Source: Ascochyta rabiei (taxonomy: Eukaryota; Ascomycota; Dothideomycetes; Pleosporales; Didymellaceae). From it: 64,000 bases of DNA. Both the position numbers and the translations under genes were made by a program. Where the stretch lies: NCBI RefSeq assembly GCF_004011695.2, contig NC_082414.1, positions 1,302,001 through 1,366,000 on the forward strand. Direction: 5' to 3'. Below are positions 53,144 to 62,543 of the stretch, one piece after another (the stretch's first letter is position 1; each line of letters begins with the position of its first letter). The notes under the pieces were generated by a model. It was given only the letters and a program-made list of their open reading frames with translations. It did no database searches and had not been told where the DNA came from.

Positions 53144-55880
53144 ATGCAGGGCGTCGTACGAGCCGGTGCGCGCGCAGCAGCACGCTCGTCCCGCCAGATA
53201 GTTGCGGCTTCTGGTCGACGGACCCTCCCTCGCGCCCTCGTCGCCAGCACCACACCGAGCCGCCTGTACACGACGGGCGACGGCCAGAAGTCGTCCGTCT
53301 ACGCCGCCTTCCTGAACCTGCTCGCCAGCGCCAGCTCCCGCAGGGAAGTCGACCAGTACCTCGGCCAGTTCCGCTCCGTCAAGCCGCACCAGTTCGCCGT
53401 AGTCAAGGTAGGAGGCGCCATCCTCACCGACTATCTCGATGAGCTGTGCTTCGCTCTGCAGCAGCTGCATGCTATTGGCCTGTACCCCATCATCGTCCAC
53501 GGCGCTGGCCCCCAGATGAACCAGACGCTCCTGGACTCGGGCGTAGAGCCAGACTTCATCGATGGCATCCGAGTTACAGACAAGAAGACGCTGGGCATTG
53601 CGCGCAAGCTCTTCCTCGAGGCAAACATGGACCTGGTCATGACGCTGAAGAGGAACTGGAACGTCCCTGCACGTCCCATCACCGCCGGTGCTCTGCAGGC
53701 AGACTACCTCGACAAGGAGAAGTGGAAGTACGTCGGCAACATCACCAAGATCAACCCCAGGGCCATCATGGATGCCATCGAGAACAAGGAACTGCCCATT
53801 CTGTGCTCCATGGCTGAGACCGAGGATGGCCAGATCCTCAACGTCAACGCCGATGTCGTCGCTGCCGCTCTCGCCCGCGAGTTCGAGCCCATGAAGGTCA
53901 TCTACTTGTCCGAGAAGGGTGGCCTGTTCAACGCCGAGACTGGCAAGCTCATCTCCCACATCAATCTGGAGGGCGAGTACGACAGCTACCTGAAGCAGCC
54001 TTGGGTCAGGTATGGCACCAAGCTCAAGATTGTAGAGGCGAAGAAGCTCTTGGACGGTCTTCCTCGCACGTCGAGTGTCGCCATCACCCACCCTCAAAAC
54101 CTCGGAAAGGAGCTGTTCACACACACCGGAGGCGGCACCCTGATCCGCAACGGCGGCAGCGTCAAGGAGGTCAGCAAGTTCGAGGACCTCGACGTCAATG
54201 TTCTGTCCCAGGCATTGGCTAGGGAGCACGGAGGCGCCGAGGCCAGCAACGCGGTCAGCAAGTACATTGAGAACCTCAAGACACGCCCCTTCGAGGCGTT
54301 CTTCGACGATGCCATGGGTGTCGTTGCCATTGTATACCCTCCCGGAAAGGACGGCGAGTTTGCTCAGCTGTCCACTTTCACAACCACAAAGGACGCTTTC
54401 CTCACCAACGTTTCGGATCTAGTGTTTGAGCGCATGAAGCAGAAGTACCCCAAGATGTACTGGGTCGTTGAGAGCCAAGAGCAGAACCTCGTCAAGTGGA
54501 ATCTCGAGAAGACTGATGGTTTCCTCCGCCGCGAGAAGGAGATCTTCTGCTGGTGGGGATCCGCAGAGTCTTCTGAGATATTCGGTCTTCTGGAGAGCTA
54601 CTCAAAGCAGGGTCGCTCCATTCTCAAGGACAGCTTGGAGTCGCAGTTCAGGAGGGCAGCAGACTTTGTCGCAGGCTTGAAGCAGGGTCAGCAGACTCGT
54701 AGCTTCTCGACCATTGCTGGATCACGAACAATGGGTCAGTCTTCCAGGCCGTCGTTGCGAGAGAGCAAGATCGCACCAGCTGCATCCTGTGGTTTTGCAA
54801 CCACCGCATCACTCTCCCAAGATTCCACCAACCCTAACCCACCCTACGGCAACAAATTTGCAAGCAAGGATTTTCCCTCCAAGGTCGCACTCATTGGTGC
54901 CCGTGGATACACTGGTCAGGCACTCATCGACCTTCTAAACAAGCACCCCAACATGGATCTGCGCCACGTGTCATCGCGTGAGCTCAATGGCCAGAAGCTC
55001 GAGGGCTACACCAAGCGCCAAATCACATACGAGAATCTCTCGCCTGATGACGTTGAGCAGCTGGCCAAGAAGGGCGAAGTGGACTGCTGGGTCATGGCTC
55101 TCCCCAACGGTGTTTGCAAGCCTTTTGTAGATGCCATTGAGAGATCTGGTAACCAGGAGTCTGTCATTGTAGACCTGAGTGCAGACTACCGATTTGACGA
55201 CAAGTGGACTTACGGTCTCCCTGAGCTGATCCCCCGCCGTAAGATTGATGGCGCCACGCGGATAGCCAACCCCGGCTGCTACGCGACTGCCGCTCAGCTT
55301 GGTATCGCGCCTCTTCTCGAATTCATCGGCGGCCAGCCCACCGTCTTCGGTGTCTCTGGATACTCAGGAGCAGGCACAAAGCCCAGTCCCAAGAACGATG
55401 TGAACAACCTCACCAACAACTTGATTCCTTACAGCTTAGTAGACCATATCCACGAGAAGGAGATATCGAGGCAACTGGGTACTGAGGTAGCGTTCATCCC
55501 TCACGTCGCTGTTTGGTTCCAGGGTATCCACGTAAGTTCTAACCACCGCCGCATACCTCTGTGCCAAACTCACTGACGCCCCTTAGCACACCATCTCCAT
55601 CCCTCTTAACCGCACAATGACCTCGCGCGACATTCGCAACCTGTATCAAGACCGCTACGCCGGCGAGAAGCTGGTCAAGATTGTCGGCGAGTCGCCGCTC
55701 GTCAAGAACATCTCCGGCAAGCACGGTGTTGAGATTGGTGGCTTTGCTGTCCACAGCTCAGGCAAGCGTGTTGTCGTCAACGCTACCATTGACAACTTGC
55801 TCAAGGGTGCTGCGACACAGTGTCTGCAGAACATGAACTTGGCGCTCGGATACGGCGAGTACGAGGGCATCCCTTACTAG
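53144..55880 (+). CDS. ARG5,6: bifunctional acetylglutamate kinase / N-acetyl-gamma-glutamyl-phosphate reductase
   Basis: Arginine-pathway polyprotein of 893 residues; exons 53144-55531 and 55587-55880. It phosphorylates N-acetylglutamate and then reduces the acyl phosphate to the semialdehyde used by Arg8. An Arg/Ala-rich mitochondrial presequence (MQGVVRAGARAAARSSRQIV) comes first. The kinase domain starts near residue 85 (FAVVKVGGAILTDYLDELCF, VHGAGPQMNQTLLDSGVEP). A GNAT-like regulatory domain follows (about 370-515: AFFDDAMGVVAIVYPPGKDG). The reductase starts near 580 (KVALIGARGYTGQALIDLLN) with active cysteine in NPGCYATAAQLG. The Ser/Arg-rich linker around 525-575 is where mitochondrial processing separates the two enzymes in yeast and Neurospora. 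The frame is open upstream, but the ATG at 53144 starts the presequence. Confidence 0.97.
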
Positions 55881-57143
55881 ATGGATGGGATCTTGGAGGA
55901 CTCGTTGGCATTTTAAGAAAAAGATCGGAGTGTGTACGACCCTGTCGTCAGTCAGGATGCACGTTTGGGGCTGACCGAGGGCGAAATAGAAGAAGTCAAG
56001 GTTGTGTAAGGCAGAAAGCCAAGAACCAAGCATGAGGGCGCGAGTTGGTTGGCGGCGCAAAGCACCATTAGACATGGCTGTTCCCTTGTACATATCCACA
56101 TTGTACTGCTTGTACGGTATAGAGCGTTTGCGCGCTAGCAATTGTTGGGTTCATATTTCAAACCCTGCCCATCTTTTCACGTGGTGAAGCGCTTCCATGT
56201 ATTCATCCTTGCAAGGACCTGTGCCTGGATTCTGACACCTGGCACAGAACCGCTGTGGAAGTGCGATGATCTCGGTCTTCGGCAATGCAGACAAGACAGA
56301 CAGGCGTGGGGCGTGGTTGACAACCTTGCTTTGCCGCATTACCCTGCGCAATGTTGGCGGCTAGCAAACATGGACTGAGACCTGACTGTTGTGACGAGGA
56401 CAGAGGAGGATTAGTAGTGCTTCCAACTAGATGGGTGATGAGCAGTGCATGTCAGCTCTCCACCTAAGCTGATGTCAACAACATGATTTCCACGTCGCTG
56501 CAGTCACATAATGCTGTGCGACCACATTATTTTCGGCTCATTATGCATGTTGTCCCCTCGTCAGCTTCAGAGCAGGCGTCAAAAACGAACATCGAAACCC
56601 CTCTAAGTTTGATGGGAGTCCAACCGAGTCCTGAACAACAACAGGAAACTATCGTCCACTATCCCTGAACACCCGCGGGCCCAAGACGGTGCAAAGTGAT
56701 GGGGGGACCTCGGGATGTGCGCATGGCGATCCTGCCTGCGGCTGAGCTGTGCTAAATTGGGGTGCCTCGCAGATCGCACCTTCCCGTTCCACGGAATCCG
56801 AAGGCGCGTAAGCAACCCGCCATGCACTACGCCTCTGAGTACAGAGGATTCCACGCTGCATGCGCGCATAGGAATAGACGACCCATTCATAGATAGAATG
56901 TGGGCAATATTATCATGTAGGTATCGCCGTTACTTTTCATCATCACCACTTTCGTCATCTGCTCTTGGTAATACCGCTACTGGTCGGAAGCTCGTCGTTC
57001 CATCCCACGCCAATACCGAGAAAAACGGTCCCGGACGCCACAAACCTGCAGCTCCTTGTAATTCGCAGCTGTTTGCGGGCCTTAGTTGAGCGGGCTATTT
57101 TGGCTCCCGGACTGTACACATCATTGCCCGGCCGCTGCTGGTC
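55881..57143. other. 1.3-kb intergenic stretch, no gene seen
   Basis: 3' flank of ARG5,6 and promoter region of the UBA-domain gene. Only short open frames were seen. Confidence 0.6.
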
Positions 57144-60100
57144 ATGACTACCCAGGTGGCTCCCTCGTTGAAGCACTCAGTCGTCAACGTCGTTTCACTT
57201 GGATGCATTTTGCGCCTGCAGTCCGTTGATGACTATCGAACCGTCACCCAAGCGGAAGAACAAAAGGGAATCAATACCCAACCGTGGATCGACAGATCAC
57301 CTCACAGCATTGGAAGCCCTGCCTCAAAGGATCGCACTAACAAGAGGATGTCGTTTCAGAGATTAAAGAGTTCGAAGAGGTCGGGCACTGTGCTGCGTGC
57401 AGTGCCAGAAACGACTGCATGTGACCCGGCTCTCCTCGCTGACAAGCGAGACACGCCTACGTCAACTCATCAGGCCAGGAGCTGCAAGTCAGCATCCAGC
57501 AGCCCAGCTCTATCGTCGATAACAGAAGATGGAGCTTCCCAGGGTTGGAACCAACACAGTACCACTATCCCCACAAAACACAACGAAAGTCCGAAAAGGG
57601 CCTCGAGTATTGCGTCGCTCAGGGGGGCTATTGGCACATACAAACACGGGAAGATCCAGTGGCGGCTCAAAGACAAGCACAGCCTCCGTGCGGTAAAGAG
57701 CTTGAAACCGAGGATACATGTGGTAATCCCTAGTGGAGCACAAGATCGAACCCAACCAACAGCGCCGACTTCTGGACTCCCTGGCAACGCGCAGGTTCGA
57801 TCCGCTTCCGCTGAGATTGAGGATGCATGTGGCATGTCTCCACCAACGGGAACGAGCAAGGTAATCAGGCGCGATTCGATTGTATCGCCACTCAATCACC
57901 CCCAGGCGGCGCCTGTCCGACAGTTCCAGCTGCCAACTCCTACTATATCATCAAACTCGATGAAACCACAGCACCGCAAGAACGACACAACATCTACTAC
58001 TTCGTCTATTGACTCTCGAGAAAGCGATGCGTTCTCCCTGCACAGCAACCATTCTTCGGAAACCAGCGTTGAAGAGGTCAATTCCCATATGGCTCCCAAG
58101 AATATGGACGCATATCCAGCAATCGATGCTGATTACGGTCCTCCACCAGCGATACCACCGCGACGATATGCACCGTGTGTTGCGAAACAAGATGCCGCAT
58201 TCCAGCCTACCTGCACGCTTCGACCTACACGCTGTGCCACGAACGACATTGCCCATCACCCCACCGCTAGCCGCAAGATGTCGAGTTTGAGCCGCCACCG
58301 GAAGAGTCTCGATTCGCACCCGAGTATGGGCGCCATCAGTCAATCGCCAAGCCGCTCTGAATCGAACAAGTCAGATCGTGGGCGGAGCACAAGCCCAACA
58401 CTGAGTGAGGCGGAGGGCGAGCTTGAAAGATCACTCGATTACCTCGCAGACGATGCTTTCTTAGGCAGGCTGGCGGACAACGACCTGCAGCACCTGACCC
58501 CTCACCAGAACAGCCTTGCAGAGCCATGGAAAAAGCACATGACTAAGCTGTCAGCCGAACCTGCTCCGTTGTTACCGAGAAGATCAAGCAAGCGACAATC
58601 TGTCATCAACGTGGAGTTGTTCAGACTATCTCGAGTACCGAATGATCATATCGCGTCCCAAATCGCAAGAGGACGTTCTCTCAAAAGGGACCAGGGACTG
58701 ACTATTACCATCTCTCCAGCCAGCCATGGAATAACTGGAAAGCCTGTGCTGCCGCCGCTCCAGCTTTCTGCTAAGCAAGAGCCTCGAATTATCAGTCCGA
58801 GCGATGCCGAGAAGGTGCTTTACAAGATCTTACAAAGTCTGGATGGGCTTGATGAACTGTTTGCGACAGCTGTTGTCAGCAGTGGACTCTACCGCGTATT
58901 CAAACGTCATGAGCTCGAGCTTATCAAGTCTGTCCTCCATAATTCATCAGCACCTGCGTGGGAGTTCAGGGAGACTGCTTTCCCTGGACACGACCTGCTA
59001 CACGATGAGGACCTTGAGATGACGCGGCCATTCGAAGAGTACACACCTACCAGTTATCTCCATCTCCAGAAATGTGATGAGCAGATTCTGCGGAAGATCA
59101 AGACGATGATCAAGGAGAAGTGCCAGTCATTTGTGCGGCCTGAAATCTCTGCTGCGCTTGTCGACGAAAAGTCGCCCAACTCCTCAAGAGTGAACGATGC
59201 TTTGTGGCGCATTTGGTCATTCTGCAAGATCTTTGGGTCTGGAAGAGGACGTGAAGACGATATCGTGGCTCAGCAAGACTGGCTCAAGGGGGGTGCACAG
59301 GTCCACCAACAAGCATGCACCTTCAGTCTCGTGAGCACAGACTTCATGAATGATACTCTGATCAGCGCGCCGGATTGCTTTGCGAAGGGCAACGAGGGCG
59401 GCTTAACAGCAGAGCAGTTGTTTGACATGATGGAGCTCTGGAACTGCTTGGGTGTTTTGCTGCAGGGATTCCGAAGTCGTACTGCTGATGCGCGGAAGTT
59501 TGGCATTTACGATCATACCGAGATTCGAGGAGGTGACATCGATGGAGAGGAGATGATGCTGGGTAAGCGTTTCTTTCCAAAAGGGCAATTCTGCGTACTA
59601 ATGCATACAGACGAATGGTGTCACCACCTTCTCAGCTTCGGCCTCTCCACCGTGCTAGTGCTTGCCCGCCCCTGTGATGAAAACAACGCGATCGCATTCG
59701 AGTTAGCTCACGAGAGGAGCTTGACTAGCTGGAAGCCTCCTGTTGGTGGTAGCAGTCGAAGGAGTTTCTTGAAAGAGGCAGCTTCGCGTGTCTACGAAGA
59801 TAGACTTGCGCATGTCTATGCGGAAAGCTCGACACGCGAGCTCCAGCGCCTAATGTCGAAGCAACGCGTAAAGAAATACATTCACGAGCTCAAGACTCGC
59901 AAAGGACCAATAATTCGCCAGAGTCAGGATCGACCCATGAGCGAGTGGGAGAGCGTAATGAGCAGCTTGATCCGGCAGCACCCTTCTCTGCCGACTACGA
60001 ACAATATTTCCTCACACGTTCCTTCGTTTCGGCCTACCTCTACCATCGCACAGGAAATCTCAACTCACATAGCCGAACTTCCTGCAGCAGTCCCTGCAGT

Positions 60101-60620
60101 ACCTCCCACCGCAAGGGCCCTTCTTCCGCCACTGATAACCCAGTCGCCGCCACGACGAACCGTAGCCCAACCTCTGCTTCCCTCTCCTCCATCCTCCACG
60201 ATCTCCGGCCCGCGCGATCGAAGCAGCATAGCAACAACCATGGCCTCGATCATCGAGTACCCAGATTTCCGCACCCAAGATCCCGTTCCGCAGATACCGT
60301 TCCCGAACCACCCGGCCTTCCGCGCCCAGCGACCACACGTCACCAGGAAAGAAACCGACATCAGCCCCAGCTCGCGTGACTCGAGCGAGAGTGACCGTAG
60401 CGCGGTACTCGCTCACCACCCAGTGTTCCAGCAGCATCAGGCACAAGCCGATATCTTCGACAGCCCGGCCCACGAGCACACGGCCGAGAAGGCCATCTAC
60501 CGGATCGTGGAGATGGGATTCACTGCCGAGCAAGCGAGGGAGGCTTTGCGCGTCACAGACTTGGGCGATGGGTTGAGGGTTGATCGTGCTGTTGAGTTGC
60601 TATTGAGTCGACAGATGTAA
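57144..60620 (+). CDS. large fungal protein with C-terminal UBA domain
   Basis: Unrecognised protein of 1142 residues if a 48-nt intron at 59563-59610 is removed (1158 if retained). The intron has GTAAGC, TACTAAT and ACAG and no stop codon. Splicing joins GGDIDGEEMML to DEWCHHLLSFGLSTVLVLAR. Residues 1-500 are Ser/Pro/Arg-rich and disordered. A structured middle part (about 545-930) begins AEKVLYKILQSLDGLDELFA. It includes DALWRIWSFCKIFGSGRGRE, GGLTAEQLFDMMELWNCLGV and ALAHERSL-like helical segments. Another Pro-rich linker follows. The last 45 residues (AIYRIVEMGFTAEQAREALR, ending RAVELLLSRQM) form a UBA ubiquitin-binding domain. The ATG at 57348 (MSFQRLKSSKRSG) is an alternative start. A role in ubiquitin signalling is inferred from the UBA domain only. 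Confidence 0.8.
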   Translation: MTTQVAPSLKHSVVNVVSLGCILRLQSVDDYRTVTQAEEQKGINTQPWIDRSPHSIGSPASKDRTNKRMSFQRLKSSKRSGTVLRAVPETTACDPALLADKRDTPTSTHQARSCKSASSSPALSSITEDGASQGWNQHSTTIPTKHNESPKRASSIASLRGAIGTYKHGKIQWRLKDKHSLRAVKSLKPRIHVVIPSGAQDRTQPTAPTSGLPGNAQVRSASAEIEDACGMSPPTGTSKVIRRDSIVSPLNHPQAAPVRQFQLPTPTISSNSMKPQHRKNDTTSTTSSIDSRESDAFSLHSNHSSETSVEEVNSHMAPKNMDAYPAIDADYGPPPAIPPRRYAPCVAKQDAAFQPTCTLRPTRCATNDIAHHPTASRKMSSLSRHRKSLDSHPSMGAISQSPSRSESNKSDRGRSTSPTLSEAEGELERSLDYLADDAFLGRLADNDLQHLTPHQNSLAEPWKKHMTKLSAEPAPLLPRRSSKRQSVINVELFRLSRVPNDHIASQIARGRSLKRDQGLTITISPASHGITGKPVLPPLQLSAKQEPRIISPSDAEKVLYKILQSLDGLDELFATAVVSSGLYRVFKRHELELIKSVLHNSSAPAWEFRETAFPGHDLLHDEDLEMTRPFEEYTPTSYLHLQKCDEQILRKIKTMIKEKCQSFVRPEISAALVDEKSPNSSRVNDALWRIWSFCKIFGSGRGREDDIVAQQDWLKGGAQVHQQACTFSLVSTDFMNDTLISAPDCFAKGNEGGLTAEQLFDMMELWNCLGVLLQGFRSRTADARKFGIYDHTEIRGGDIDGEEMMLGKRFFPKGQFCVLMHTDEWCHHLLSFGLSTVLVLARPCDENNAIAFELAHERSLTSWKPPVGGSSRRSFLKEAASRVYEDRLAHVYAESSTRELQRLMSKQRVKKYIHELKTRKGPIIRQSQDRPMSEWESVMSSLIRQHPSLPTTNNISSHVPSFRPTSTIAQEISTHIAELPAAVPAVPPTARALLPPLITQSPPRRTVAQPLLPSPPSSTISGPRDRSSIATTMASIIEYPDFRTQDPVPQIPFPNHPAFRAQRPHVTRKETDISPSSRDSSESDRSAVLAHHPVFQQHQAQADIFDSPAHEHTAEKAIYRIVEMGFTAEQAREALRVTDLGDGLRVDRAVELLLSRQM

Positions 60621-62396
60621 AGCGCAGTCTGCTGGTGTCTGTTCGCGTACTTTGATTCTTGCTTTCTTTCCTTTCTTTGCGAGCCCCCTCTTCTCCTCGG
60701 CTTTGCCCATCTTGGTCTGCTGTTCTTGTTCAAAGGGCGTTGGCGACTTGTGCTTTACTTCTCTCTTCTTCACGATTCTGTCGGCTTTGTCTCTAGTCTG
60801 TATACCTCCGCAAGATACCCATTCTCCGTTAGGATATCATTCGTCATTGTAGATGGAACTTCACGATGACTACTGTTACATGTGTACCTTGCACTGCTGA
60901 TTTTGCTTGTGTTCGATGTGACGTCGTACATATTGTTTCGCATTTGATGGGCCCTCGGCTTGTGGAGATGGGGCACTAGTTGAGGTTGTTGGCGTGGGCT
61001 GGGAGCCTTGGAAGCATACCCAGCGGAGTCTCCACCTACACTTGTTTCGCGTGTGTAATTTTCAAAGTTTACGCATCTGACTAAGGAGCAGGTTAGGTTT
61101 GCCACGCGTGGGGTGCATTCGCTAGACCTTCCTCGCTCCAGATCGCAGTCGTCAACAAGGAAAACACCAAATTGAAATCGCAATAATTTGCCGAAGAGAA
61201 GGTCAACCTTTCTCGAGGATGTCGAGTTCACGCTGTTGGGAATTTGAAAAGTCGCTGTGGGCACGACACGCGACTCGCCTCGTGTCGACGACGCCAGATC
61301 CTTCGTGGGCCCAGACAACGGTACTACTGGCCTGGCCGCAGAGCCTCATGCTTCTTCTCTACACTGGAGATGACTATTACACGATAGTGAGGTACGGGCT
61401 GGGACCTGAAGGCGGTCTGCATGCCACTGTGGCATGATCGGCTCATGTCTCCTCGAACGTCATGAGTACAGGGATTTTCTCACAGAGCGATCTCAATGCA
61501 GTTTACTTGATGCTCACAGCAGTTCTCTGCAAGAAAATCCCCAAGGTAGCGATTCTGGTAGTCTCCTCTTTTCTCCCCAGACACACTCGGCTCTGGGAAG
61601 TTGTTGGTCGGTTTCTTCCGGGTTCAATCGTGGATGGGTCCCATGCCCTGGACATGGGATTACGGCACAGCGCCATCCGGGACGAGCAAACGATATATGT
61701 TCGGAGACACCATAGCGGATGGTCTACTTCGCTAAGGTTGTTCCTGTTCACAGTATACCCAAAGCAGTATCAAGTCCGAACTTCCGATGGTAACCTCGAC
61801 AGATGGTCTCCGATGTTGCAAGGATTTTTCCAACAATCGACCTCGACTCCGCACCGGCTTTTGATTCAAATGCCGTCTCGTCGTCATAGTGTTGCGCCTA
61901 GACTTGCTATTCGGATCCTCATCGGCAGCTAAAAAGCTTTTGTAGAGTCTCAACTTTGGCATCGAACGGCGAGCTACTGTAGGGGTACGCCACTACCGTC
62001 TGGCTTCAGGAAGCTTATCACCACTGCAGATGCGTCTACAACACCTTTGGAATTTTCAAACACCCACACGCACCAGCGAACCTGGGGAAACAAGCTGTCT
62101 CCATGTTCTCTCCATCATTCAATCGGTAGGAATTTCGGAACCATAATCAGGATCAGCGCAGAGCCTCATGTGGGTCCACTAGAAGCTTTTCGAAATCAAG
62201 CTGCACTCAAGCTCCACCAAGAGACAGGACCGGTTCTTATGTGCTCCACTACGCTATGCTATTCCCGTGCAATTCGCAGCGAATTCGCAACGTCCGGCCA
62301 TGCACCATCGCCAGGTTCTTGAGCCGGGGGTGGCAGATTCTTGCTGCATGTGCCATGGAGACTCCACGCGTACGTCACACGATATTGAGGAGGGTG

Positions 62397-62417
62397 CCAT
62401 GGGGATCTTCCCCATGG
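62397..62417. promoter_or_regulatory. perfect 9-bp inverted repeat (possible operator)
   Basis: CCATGGGGA, a 3-bp spacer, then TCCCCATGG, about 125 bp before the sugar-transporter start. The size and spacing suit a dimeric regulator, but the factor is unknown. Confidence 0.4.
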
Positions 62418-62432
62418 ACCTGGGCGTCTCCA

Positions 62433-62464
62433 CTGGGGATTTAAAAGGCGGAGACATGCCCCAG
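62433..62464. promoter_or_regulatory. paired CTGGGG (CreA-type) sites flanking a TATA-like box
   Basis: CTGGGG at 62433-62438 and its complement CCCCAG at 62459-62464 fit the SYGGRG consensus of the carbon-repression factor CreA. TTTAAAA at 62440-62446 lies between them, about 100 bp before the ATG. Paired sites are the arrangement usually needed for CreA action, and sugar transporters are common targets. Confidence 0.35.
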
Positions 62465-62543
62465 AGCAGAGCGAAACGAAGTACTTTCCTTGCCTGTTCA
62501 TTCTTCTCTCTCCTTCGCTGATCTTCGCTGATCACTGCCAATC

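Larger units (their letters stand above)
60621..62543. other. 1.9-kb intergenic stretch upstream of the sugar transporter
   Basis: Several open frames up to 156 codons (61462-61932) occur but lack conserved features or low-complexity signals and are not called. The last 200 bp contain the inverted repeat, CTGGGG sites and TATA-like box listed separately. Confidence 0.5.

Noticed and set aside
53066..54229. Minus-strand open frame of 387 codons inside ARG5,6
   Set aside because: Mirror of a strongly codon-biased gene; no features of its own.
61462..61932. Plus-strand frame of 156 codons upstream of the sugar transporter
   Set aside because: No recognisable motif, no intron signals that extend it and an isolated position; chance is likely.
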